A stretch of DNA of 20,711 bases from CAYURP01 sp964447175 (lineage in GTDB: Bacteria > Zixibacteria > MSB-5A5 > SM23-73-2), in the NCBI GenBank assembly GCA_964447175.1, contig CAYURP010000046.1, forward strand, positions 1-20,711. The letters are read 5' to 3'. The position numbers and the translations under genes were made by a program. This document shows positions 6,586 through 14,052 of the stretch, in pieces (positions within the stretch are counted from its first letter, which is position 1; every line of letters starts with the position of its first letter). Under the pieces are notes generated by a model. It had not been told where the DNA came from, ran no database searches, and worked only from the letters and a program-made list of their open reading frames with translations.

Positions 6586-7410
6586 TTAACAATCTGGCTC
6601 ACCATCGTCATCGGGATCGCAGGGATCTGGTCCAGATTTGAGGACATAATTGACCTCGTAAACTACGTCATCAATATTTACCTCGCCATCGCAGTTGGCG
6701 TCAGAATAGGATGCCGGTTCGGGGCCGTTTTTTAAAATATAAATGGTAAGATAAACCACATCCACGATATTAACGATTCCATCTCCGTTGGCGTCACCGC
6801 AGAGATAGGGAGATAAACGGAAACATCGAGAAACAAAACGGGGGGTGAAACCTGTGGGCTCAAGTCCGTAGACGAAGGTCAAATTGTTCGCAGGGGGGAA
6901 CCATAAAGTATCAAGACAGATCCAGCCGGTATCTGCCACAGTGTAAACCATGGTGGCAAATAGACCATCACCAGGAGGTAAAGGATCGGACTGTATTGTC
7001 ACTGCTCCGTATAATACCCGGGGCGGATTTAAAAGCAGGTTGCAGACTCTGCTACCGAAATTTTCCACCCGGCTACCCACAAAGCACAAAGGATTCGGTG
7101 CCCCGTTGTTTTTGACGGAGTCCAGATAAGCGTTGCTGGGAGGGCTGTAACTTTGGTCCACCAGGGGAACTGCGATTCCTTTCAGAGAGTCGTCGTTCCA
7201 GATGTTGATATATATGGTTACGTCGCCGCCTCCCCGGGGGAAAAACAAAGTATCACCGTCAGCTGAGCAGGGAGAACCAGCAACGAAATAGAGAGTGTCC
7301 GGATTACCCGGATCATCACCCAGCTGGAACGTTCCCAGAAACTGAGCTGAGGCTGAATTAGACATGCAAAAAATCAAAATCAGCGCCCAAAAAAATATGT
7401 ATCTTTTCAC
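6586..7410 (-). CDS. Secreted dockerin-type protein (paralogue 1)
   Basis: Residues 1-22 are a signal peptide (MKRY, hydrophobic core, SASA before QF). Residues 38-200 form a beta-rich domain with a DTLFF..GGGDVTIYINIWNDDS strand pattern, resembling cohesin-like or secreted adhesion modules. Residues 204-263 are a type-I dockerin with two calcium-binding loops: D206-A-N208-G-D210-G and D237-A-N239-C-D241-G, each followed by a DVVYxxxY helix. The tail is Asp-rich and ends in Cys. The GTG start at 7410 is fixed by aggagg 5 bases upstream. It shares roughly half its residues with the next gene, so the two arose by tandem duplication. Dockerins of this type in non-cellulolytic bacteria are thought to mediate surface protein assembly; the partner is unknown. 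Confidence 0.85.
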   Translation of the reverse strand: MKRYIFFWALILIFCMSNSASAQFLGTFQLGDDPGNPDTLYFVAGSPCSADGDTLFFPRGGGDVTIYINIWNDDSLKGIAVPLVDQSYSPPSNAYLDSVKNNGAPNPLCFVGSRVENFGSRVCNLLLNPPRVLYGAVTIQSDPLPPGDGLFATMVYTVADTGWICLDTLWFPPANNLTFVYGLEPTGFTPRFVSRCFRLSPYLCGDANGDGIVNIVDVVYLTIYILKNGPEPASYSDANCDGEVNIDDVVYEVNYVLKSGPDPCDPDDDGEPDC

Positions 7411-7532
7411 ATATTCCTCCTGATAGGATATTTTCCTATAATTCTTCTCCTCTGCTGAGAAAAGGGGAGTTTGCAGATATTTAACCTTAAATCAAGTTTT
7501 AAAGAGCATTAAGTCAAATGATGTCGCATATT

Positions 7533-7561
7533 ATTATAAATTTAAATACACCAATTGTCAA
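7533..7561 (-). promoter_or_regulatory. Consensus sigma70 promoter of dockerin paralogue 1
   Basis: On the minus strand a perfect TTGACA (7561-7556) is separated by 17 bases from a perfect TATAAT (7538-7533). Predicted transcription starts about 115 bases before the GTG. Confidence 0.75.
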
Positions 7562-7633
7562 GGGAAAAGATGTTTAGCCCGTGTGCCGGTTGAGCAGTGT
7601 ATTGAAATACTGTTTTTAATTTTTACCACAATA

Positions 7634-7663
7634 CAAAACCCCGCCTTGTCTTAAGACGGGGTT
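7634..7663 (-). terminator. Rho-independent terminator of dockerin paralogue 2
   Basis: On the minus strand AACCCCG (7663-7657) pairs with CGGGGTT (7643-7637), followed by ttttgt. It lies 29 bases after the stop codon at 7692. The stem is GC-rich with a T-run, and the related hairpin after paralogue 1 supports co-duplication of gene plus terminator. Confidence 0.7.
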
Positions 7664-7691
7664 AGTTTGGAAGTCGTTTTTTGCTTTTTGT

Positions 7692-8510
7692 TCATTGACA
7701 GTCTGGTTGACCATCATCGTCGGGATCACAAGGAGGGGGTCCATTTTTGAGTACGTAATTGACCAGGTAAGTCGCATCAGCTATGCTTATACTCTCATCA
7801 CAGTTCGCATTTGAGGGGAATACAGGTGAAGGTCCTTGATGGAACAGGTAATTGACCAGGTAAACCACATCAACAATGTTCACAATCTTATCCCCATTGG
7901 CATCGCCACAGAGATAAGGTGCCGTGTGAAAGCATCTGGAAATGAACTGGGGGGTGAAACCTATGGTTTGAACTCCGGTTACGAACTTCAAGGAGTTTTG
8001 CGGAGGGAATAATGTCGTATCCAGGCAAATGGTGCCGGTATCTTCAACGGTGAAAACCATTTTGGCAAACAAACCATTTCCCGGAGGCATGGGATCTGCC
8101 TGTAAAATGACTGCTCCATACAATACTCGTGGCGGATTTAGAGTTAAATTTATGATTTTAACCTCAAAATCCTCCACCCTGCTTCCTACAAAGCATAACG
8201 GATCTTCCCCACCATTGTTTTTAACAGAATCCAGAATGGCATAGCTGGGAGGACCATAGGCTAAATCAGTCAGAGGAACAGAGATTCCCCTTAGGCTATC
8301 ATCATTCCAGATGTTAATGTGGATGGTAACATCTCCGCCCCCTTCAGGAAAGAAAACTGTATCACCTTCAGGTGAGGAAGGATAACCTGCGGTGAAATAG
8401 AGGGTATCTGCTTCGCCCGGATCAAGAGGATCTTGCTGGGCGAAAACAGAATTTGCAAATAAAGCAGAAAAGATCAAAACCAGAAATAAAATGGACAGAT
8501 AACTTTTCAT
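7692..8510 (-). CDS. Secreted dockerin-type protein (paralogue 2)
   Basis: It has 272 residues with the same plan as its neighbour: signal peptide 1-24 (SVFA before QQ), a beta-rich domain containing EGGGDVTIHINIWNDDS and LNPPRVLYGA, and a dockerin from 201 to 260 with CGDANGDKIVNIVDVVYLVN and a second repeat NANCDESISIADATYLVN. The second calcium loop is altered: it reads N-x-N-x-D-E-S in place of D-x-N-x-D-G. The N-terminal domain is better conserved between the two paralogues than the linker before the dockerin. The ATG is preceded by ggaggag. Promoter and terminator are its own, so the pair is not an operon. Confidence 0.85.
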   Translation of the reverse strand: MKSYLSILFLVLIFSALFANSVFAQQDPLDPGEADTLYFTAGYPSSPEGDTVFFPEGGGDVTIHINIWNDDSLRGISVPLTDLAYGPPSYAILDSVKNNGGEDPLCFVGSRVEDFEVKIINLTLNPPRVLYGAVILQADPMPPGNGLFAKMVFTVEDTGTICLDTTLFPPQNSLKFVTGVQTIGFTPQFISRCFHTAPYLCGDANGDKIVNIVDVVYLVNYLFHQGPSPVFPSNANCDESISIADATYLVNYVLKNGPPPCDPDDDGQPDCQ

Positions 8511-8630
8511 TTTCTCCTCCGCATTGATTAATGTTTATATAACAGACCTATCAGTTGAGAAAAAAGGCGATTCTTTAAAATCTCCAGCATATTCTTTTGG
8601 AAAGAACAAGGGATTAGAATTCTTTTTATT

Positions 8631-8658
8631 ATTATAATGATTTTTGCTGATTTGTCAA
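8631..8658 (-). promoter_or_regulatory. Consensus sigma70 promoter of dockerin paralogue 2
   Basis: On the minus strand a perfect TTGACA (8658-8653) is separated by 16 bases from a perfect TATAAT (8636-8631). It lies about 120 bases before the ATG, just past the end of the protease gene. Confidence 0.75.
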
Positions 8659-8671
8659 GTCAAAAGGTTAT

Positions 8672-9739
8672 TTACTTTATGGGTATCGGTGTGAAGCAGA
8701 GGATAAAGATAGCTAAGGAGATAAAGCCCACGACTTTTCTCTTTCTGTCCAGAGGGATGGTATCATTTAAGGTGGAAGGGTGAGCTAAATTTATCACAAA
8801 GGCTAAAATTGCCCAAATAAACCATCCCATCCAGAGGAAACCTAAAGGAATCAAAGCCAAAACAGTGAATCTAGCTACTTTTTTCTGATGTTTGCCCAAA
8901 AGAGCATAGGCGATATGTCCTCCATCTAACTGTCCGATAGGTAGGAGATTGAGCATAGTCACGATAAGTCCAGCCCAGCCAGCAAAAGCCATGGGGGATA
9001 GGAGAACATCATGCCCGGGCGGAACATTCAAGATGAGATTTGATAATAAAAGGAATATCAAAGAATTTCCCAGGGTGAGTCCTTCCTCTGGTATCTGGGC
9101 TGTGATCTGGGAATGAGACAACCCCAGAATTAATACTATTACCGCAACTATAAATCCGGGTATGGGTCCAGCTGCACCTACGTCCAAAAGGTCGCGTTTG
9201 GAACGAAAAGGGGACTTAGATTTAATTACTGCTCCGAACGTTCCCAGAATGGTGGGTCCCGGGATAAAATAGGGCAGAGACGTCTTTATTCTCCTCTTTT
9301 TTGACATCAGGTAGTGCCCAAACTCGTGAAATAAAAGGATCAAAAGAAGGGGTACAGCAAAGGATGCACCGTGAATTATTAGCAGGGGGTTGGCAAAAAT
9401 GTTCTGTCCCTTTAAAAATAAAGCTCCGGCTGCAAACGTGGTTAAAACTGTGAGGGCAAATAAAATGATATTGGTTTTAGGTATTGAAGGCTTTTTCAAA
9501 CCGAGTGGGGTCAATTCCAAAAGTATCTGGCCATCATTATGTTCGAATCTCACAGAGTAACCTAAGGACGTAAGTCTCTGGCTGGTTGCCTTCTGCCAGC
9601 TCTGTCCCTCAAAAGTAGGAGTTCCCAGGATAATTATATCCCGGCCATCGTGATAGATGGATTTTATCAAAAAAAGCCCCCATAACGCATCCCGGCACTC
9701 CTCCATATCTTTTTGCATTTCCATTTTAGGACGTTTCAT
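8672..9739 (-). CDS. M50 site-2-type membrane metalloprotease
   Basis: This 355-residue polytopic protein carries the zinc protease signature HEFGH (138-142) in a membrane segment and the third ligand motif NLLPIGQLDGGH (264-275), with D272 as the expected ligand. Hydrophobic segments are at about 91-109, 122-140, 190-208, 222-240, 248-268, 291-318 and 335-350. The N-terminal ~85 residues are soluble. The layout resembles EGY1-like bacterial homologues rather than RseP, because no PDZ domain is visible. It would cleave a membrane-embedded or membrane-near substrate, which is not identifiable here. It follows the TPR/PD40 gene by 48 bases on the same strand, so cotranscription is likely. The ATG at 9739 has only a weak purine stretch upstream; an internal ATG 6 codons on is an alternative. 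Confidence 0.9.
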   Translation of the reverse strand: MKRPKMEMQKDMEECRDALWGLFLIKSIYHDGRDIIILGTPTFEGQSWQKATSQRLTSLGYSVRFEHNDGQILLELTPLGLKKPSIPKTNIILFALTVLTTFAAGALFLKGQNIFANPLLIIHGASFAVPLLLILLFHEFGHYLMSKKRRIKTSLPYFIPGPTILGTFGAVIKSKSPFRSKRDLLDVGAAGPIPGFIVAVIVLILGLSHSQITAQIPEEGLTLGNSLIFLLLSNLILNVPPGHDVLLSPMAFAGWAGLIVTMLNLLPIGQLDGGHIAYALLGKHQKKVARFTVLALIPLGFLWMGWFIWAILAFVINLAHPSTLNDTIPLDRKRKVVGFISLAIFILCFTPIPIK

Positions 9740-9787
9740 CTCTCTGTCCCAGCACTTATTAATAGCAATAAAAACGTAAATATTGGT

Positions 9788-11218
9788 TTAATTCTCTGCT
9801 TCTAACATATTCTCTATACGGGCGAGTAGCTTTTCTTTTGGGATGATTTCATCTAAGGATAAAATGTAAATCTCAAAATATGGGTCTGGTTTCTCACTTT
9901 TCTTTGCCACGTAAACTATTTTTTTCCCATCTGGTGAAAAACAGGGGTGTTTTTTATCCATCTCGTCGAAGGTCAGCCTTATCTGGTTTTTCCCATTCTT
10001 ATCCATGAGATGAAGCTCCTCAGCACCTGTTTTTTTGGAGACAAAAACTATTTGCTGGCCATCGGGTGAAAATGAAGGGTAATAATCCTCATCCTCTATC
10101 CTGGATAAATCCCTTAAGTTTTTTCCATCCGTATCCAGAAGATAAATCTTTCTTTTTTGGAATCCAGCTTGAAACAGAATCTCTTTGCCATCAGGGGAGA
10201 AGGAAGGGTAGTATTGATTGACTGGCTTTTCCCTTTTTATGATTATTCCTTCGGGCTGATCCAGGTTGATTGTTTTTCTCGTTTTCAAATCCATAATCTT
10301 AATGGAAAAACCTGACACGTAAACTATTCTCTTATCATCGGGTGAGAAGCTGGCCTGCCCATCATACCAATTATTCTGAGTCAGGCGGATCTCTTCATCA
10401 TTGTCCAGCCTTTTTATATAAAGGTCACGATCGTAATTAAAAACAAGGTTTTGAGTCTCAGGATTTGGATTTTCCTTTTCATAGATTATTTGCTTACCAT
10501 CCGATGAGATACCCGGGAACTGAACCGAGGAATCATCATGAGTCAGACAGATTCTTTCTTTTTTCGAAACGTCAATCTGGTATATCTGGCTTTTTCTCTT
10601 TATGTTTTTACCCCATCCGAAATCCTCAGAAAGATAGGAGGTATCTGAGAAAAAGATTATTTTTTTGCCATCCCGGGAAAAACGAGGAGCATAATCGGGG
10701 AAGATGTCCTGGGTTAACCTTTTCAGCTTATATTTGCCACCGGTTAACTCGGCTATTTTTTCCAGTTTTTTTCGATCTGAGGAGTTCCTCAAGACGTATA
10801 AGAAATTCTTCAGGCTTTGGGTGTTATCTTTCTTTTGCCAGTTTTCTATTCCTTTTTCGAATTTGATATCAGTCATAAGCTCTAAAGCCTGGGGATAATC
10901 TGATTCCAATCCGAGCGCTTTCAGGCAGTATTCCTCAGCCAGAGTAAAACTATGGTCCAGATAATACATCTTAGATAGAAGGTAATAGGTTTCAGGCTGA
11001 TCTGGATCTTTTTTTAGAGCAAAACCAAGAGCCTTTAATGCCGAGTCGGGTTTATCTTTTTCAATATAGGTTTTGGCTTTTTCGATTAACTCCCCCTGAT
11101 TCAAACTGGTCATGATCTCTGGTTTTGAGGAGAAAAATTGCAGATTTATCAGAAAAAAAATTACAGTAACAAGTGATAAAACCAAAAGAAAAGTGGTGTA
11201 TATTTTTACCTGATTCAT
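9788..11218 (-). CDS. Membrane-anchored TPR and PD40 (TolB-like beta-propeller) protein
   Basis: The 476-residue protein has one N-terminal membrane segment (8-29), then a TPR-like helical region (about 40-140, with PDSALKALGFALKKDPDQPETYYLLSKM-type repeats), then six PD40/WD40-like blades centred on FSPDGK-type turns at about 180, 237, 292, 340, 384 and 428. Such propellers are found in TolB and in many periplasmic binding proteins. With an uncleaved anchor the propeller would face the periplasm. The start ATG is preceded by a weak ttagg. Directly downstream lies the M50 protease; a propeller that senses or presents the protease substrate is a reasonable guess, without direct evidence. Confidence 0.85.
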   Translation of the reverse strand: MNQVKIYTTFLLVLSLVTVIFFLINLQFFSSKPEIMTSLNQGELIEKAKTYIEKDKPDSALKALGFALKKDPDQPETYYLLSKMYYLDHSFTLAEEYCLKALGLESDYPQALELMTDIKFEKGIENWQKKDNTQSLKNFLYVLRNSSDRKKLEKIAELTGGKYKLKRLTQDIFPDYAPRFSRDGKKIIFFSDTSYLSEDFGWGKNIKRKSQIYQIDVSKKERICLTHDDSSVQFPGISSDGKQIIYEKENPNPETQNLVFNYDRDLYIKRLDNDEEIRLTQNNWYDGQASFSPDDKRIVYVSGFSIKIMDLKTRKTINLDQPEGIIIKREKPVNQYYPSFSPDGKEILFQAGFQKRKIYLLDTDGKNLRDLSRIEDEDYYPSFSPDGQQIVFVSKKTGAEELHLMDKNGKNQIRLTFDEMDKKHPCFSPDGKKIVYVAKKSEKPDPYFEIYILSLDEIIPKEKLLARIENMLEAEN

Positions 11219-11301
11219 CCTAACAATATACGCAAGACATAGTTAAATGGAAGCTTAAACTGGTTTGCCGGACGCTTGGTAAAATTTTCATTAAATTTAA
11301 C

Positions 11302-11330
11302 TTGACTTTTTTGTTTCTCATTTTTATAGG
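11302..11330 (+). promoter_or_regulatory. Likely promoter of the large secreted protein gene
   Basis: TTGACT (11302-11307) is followed after 17 bases by TATAGG (11325-11330), giving a leader of about 60 bases before the ATG at 11399. It lies in the 180-base gap between divergent genes. Confidence 0.5.
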
Positions 11331-11398
11331 TTAAGAAAGTTTAATAGCAAGAGGTTTAACTTGAAATATCCATAAACGGGGAAAATCCTGGGATTATT

Positions 11399-13600
11399 AT
11401 GAGAAAAGGGCTCTTGCTGGTATTCGCATTTTTGTCATTAATTATATCACTTCTGACAATTTCAGCTATTGAAACAAAAGCCTCTGATTCACTTCTTTCG
11501 CCTTCCTATCTGATAGCTGTTTCCGAACAGGATGGATGCGTTCCTTTGCACTGGTTTAACCAGGATTCCCAACCTTTTGAGTTGACCTATGATGATGGAA
11601 CAAAAGACCATCAATTCTATATTAGCAGTCAATGGTTCAGGAATAAAGCGACAGTTAAAATGAGCTCAACCTCTGTGCCATTTGCTCTGATTAAATCCAG
11701 GATTTTTATAAGTTATCAAGGTCCTGAAAGCGATACTCTCTATAATCCCAAAACGTCCTTTCTTATCAGTGTTAATCGAGATAATGAAGGCTATCCCGAA
11801 GAGATAATATGGGGTCCTGTTTCAACTAATGCTACTGGCTCTGATGACAGCACAGAGCCTGGAGAATGGGTGGAAATCGATCATAATATTCTAATACAGG
11901 AGGATCCTGATTTCTGGATAGTATTCCACTGGAACCATGACTCACCTGATGCTCCCCTGATTGGTGAAGACAGTTCTCCTAATTCTGGCAGATCATTTTA
12001 CTATTATCTTAACGATTTTGGGTATTTCGAATGGAAAAAGTGGCCAGATTACAACCTGATGATAAGGTCAGTAATCATAAATCATCCTTCCGAAGAAACA
12101 TTAAATTCAGGGAGTGGTTTTAAAATTTACAGATCATATGAACGGGATTTTTCTTTATCAATGGAGAGTTTAAAAGACTCGGTGGGAAAAGATCAGTTCA
12201 ACTACATTGATAACGACGTTCAAAATGGGCAAATTTATTTTTACAAGATCACTTCAATTTACGAAGAAGAAGAAAGCGAACCCTCCAATGAAGTAGAGGT
12301 TACACCTAAAAGAGAAGCCAGCCTCATTGTTGAAGAAGATGCAATAGAAGTCTCACTTGACACTAATCAGAACCGAGTGGAGCATCTGAACCTATCTAAT
12401 ATTGGCGGAATTGATCTGGATTTTGAAATAGAAATTAGCCTTTCAATGGAGGACTCAATCAGAGGGACTGATCATTTTGGCTACATCTGGACTGATAGCA
12501 AAAAAAAGCCTGAATTGGAATTTGAATGGATAGATCTCACCAGTTCCGGAATACTTTTAAATCAAAGCAAGCCACCAGATTTGATATATGGTCCTATTCC
12601 CCTGGAATTCTCTTTTCCCTTTTATAGTAATAATTATGACAGCCTGTGGATTATGCTTAATGGATGCCTGAAGTTCAGTCCGGTAAGGCTTTTGAAGTGG
12701 ACAAATGACATCCTGCCCAATACTCAAACCCCTCTCAGTTTGATTGCACCTTTCTGGTCAAATTTGTGGTTTGATGACAGCACAAAAATATACTATTATT
12801 CTTCACCGGACTCCTTTATTGTTTCTTATATCCAGATGAAACACTTTATCTTGGGCAAGCACTTAACATTCCAGACAATTTTTACCAGAAAGGGTGAGAT
12901 AGATTTTCAATACCTGAAAGTCGAGAATCCTCAGACTTCTGTGACAATTGGTATGCAGAATGAGGATGGTTCCTGCGGGCTTTTGATTTCATATAACCAG
13001 GAGTTTACAGAGGATTCTTTGAGAGTGAGAATTGTGCCCGGATGGATTCAGGTAAAGCCACGAAAAGACGAGATCCCGCCCGGGGATGATCTGCCTTTAA
13101 CTTTTTTCTTCAATTCGGATTTTCTTGACACAGGCACATATTCCGGAAGTTTGAATATAAACAGCCAAGATAAAAATCATCAACTGGAACCTCTGGGTAT
13201 ATCTTTGACTTTTAACGTAGGCGCTTTTCAGGATACAGTGTCAGATACAACAGGGACTGACACGTCCTCTGCAGTTCGTGAGATAGAGGATGAAAGGTCA
13301 ATTTTTTTCTCGCTACAACAGAATTACCCCAATCCCTTTAATACCACAACCCTTATACCCTTCACAGTTAACGGTAAACAGAAAACTGAAAACGGTCCTA
13401 TCCCCATCACCCTGAAGATATATAATATCCGGGGAGCATTAGTGAGAACTCTGGTGGATGACAAAAGGACAAGTGGCGAGTATGAGGTGATCTGGGATGG
13501 GAAAAATGAGAAGGGTGAGGCTGTTGCCTCTGGTATATATTTCTATAAATTAAAAGCCGGGGATTTCTCCGAAACAAAGAAGATGATCCTCTTAAGGTGA
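11399..13600 (+). CDS. Large secreted protein with FN3-like domain and C-terminal FlgD-like / Por sorting-type module
   Basis: The 733-residue protein begins with a signal peptide (residues 1 to about 24, cleavage near AIETKA). Residues about 30-190 form a beta-sandwich-like region; about 235-300 resembles a fibronectin type III domain (GFKIYRS through YFYKITSIYEEEESEPSNEVEV). A middle part (300-500) with repeated aromatic beta strands is unassigned. A Ser/Thr-rich linker (TSDTTGTDTSSA type) leads to residues 641-733: QNYPNPFN, LKIYNIRGALVRTLV and ASGIYFYKLKAGDFSETKKM. That is the FlgD-Ig-like / type-A secretion module found at the end of many exported proteins in FCB bacteria. No catalytic motif was seen. 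Expected location is outside the cell or on the outer surface. Confidence 0.85.
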   Translation: MRKGLLLVFAFLSLIISLLTISAIETKASDSLLSPSYLIAVSEQDGCVPLHWFNQDSQPFELTYDDGTKDHQFYISSQWFRNKATVKMSSTSVPFALIKSRIFISYQGPESDTLYNPKTSFLISVNRDNEGYPEEIIWGPVSTNATGSDDSTEPGEWVEIDHNILIQEDPDFWIVFHWNHDSPDAPLIGEDSSPNSGRSFYYYLNDFGYFEWKKWPDYNLMIRSVIINHPSEETLNSGSGFKIYRSYERDFSLSMESLKDSVGKDQFNYIDNDVQNGQIYFYKITSIYEEEESEPSNEVEVTPKREASLIVEEDAIEVSLDTNQNRVEHLNLSNIGGIDLDFEIEISLSMEDSIRGTDHFGYIWTDSKKKPELEFEWIDLTSSGILLNQSKPPDLIYGPIPLEFSFPFYSNNYDSLWIMLNGCLKFSPVRLLKWTNDILPNTQTPLSLIAPFWSNLWFDDSTKIYYYSSPDSFIVSYIQMKHFILGKHLTFQTIFTRKGEIDFQYLKVENPQTSVTIGMQNEDGSCGLLISYNQEFTEDSLRVRIVPGWIQVKPRKDEIPPGDDLPLTFFFNSDFLDTGTYSGSLNINSQDKNHQLEPLGISLTFNVGAFQDTVSDTTGTDTSSAVREIEDERSIFFSLQQNYPNPFNTTTLIPFTVNGKQKTENGPIPITLKIYNIRGALVRTLVDDKRTSGEYEVIWDGKNEKGEAVASGIYFYKLKAGDFSETKKMILLR

Positions 13601-14052
13601 TAGAGTATTCCTTTTGAAATTGTGTAAAGGATTGTATTTGCTCGATTGATTGAGCATATTTGTAGTTTGCCGATTTATGCGAAGCACCTTGACGGTCGGC
13701 TTAAAAGAAGCCCAATAAATTGGGCAACTACAATCCACAAAACCTGCCTTATATATTGGGCAACTCCAGTTTCAACATAAATTACAAAACTATGCATAAT
13801 AGTATATTTTAACTAATTTATTGAAAAAGGGGATAAAAAAGAGACTTTCAGATTTGGACAAAAACTTCATAAATAAAATCAATTCCTTCCATTATCTCTT
13901 TATAAGCTAAACGTTTCCCGCCTTGTGTCGATAATTTTAATGTAAAGAAAAATTCACCTATTTTGCCTCTATGTCACTTTTTGTAAACTATCTTAACCAT
14001 CTCGAGGATGCCCCTCAAAAATGTCTATCCTCGAAAAAAAGGAGGGGGTAAA
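13601..14052. other. Gap with a degenerate GTAG repeat pair
   Basis: No gene is visible. The left part holds a palindromic repeat pair (13662-13731) and a decayed half-copy (about 13755-13767, attgggcaactcc). The right part is AT-rich with no recognised structure until the Shine-Dalgarno of the next gene. Confidence 0.65.
13662..13731. repeat. REP-pair element, GTAG family A, copy 1 (left half disturbed)
   Basis: It starts GTAGTTTGCCGATTTAT and ends with a perfect hairpin gcccaat-aa-attgggc followed by AACTAC. The right half (13710-13731) is identical over 22 bases to 17328-17349. In the left half the palindrome is broken by an extra ~15 bases before ggtcggc. The flank gctcgattgattgag before it resembles the flank of copy 2. 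Confidence 0.65.

Larger units (their letters stand above)
7411..7691. other. Gap between dockerin genes: promoter and terminator
   Basis: This stretch holds a strong minus-strand promoter for the downstream gene (7533-7561) and the terminator of the upstream one (7637-7663). The leader between promoter and start is about 115 bases and AT-rich; no further structure was recognised. Confidence 0.7.

Noticed and set aside
6586..8510. Cellulosome components
   Set aside because: Dockerins alone do not show this; there are no glycoside hydrolase or scaffoldin genes in the window.
10465..10898. Plus-strand frames of 133 and 64 codons inside the PD40 gene
   Set aside because: They are antisense to a well-supported coding region and show no protein-like motifs.
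14008..14052. Upstream ATG for the GAF-domain protein
   Set aside because: The extension reads a Lys/Gly-rich tract that is in fact the Shine-Dalgarno region of the ATG at 14053.
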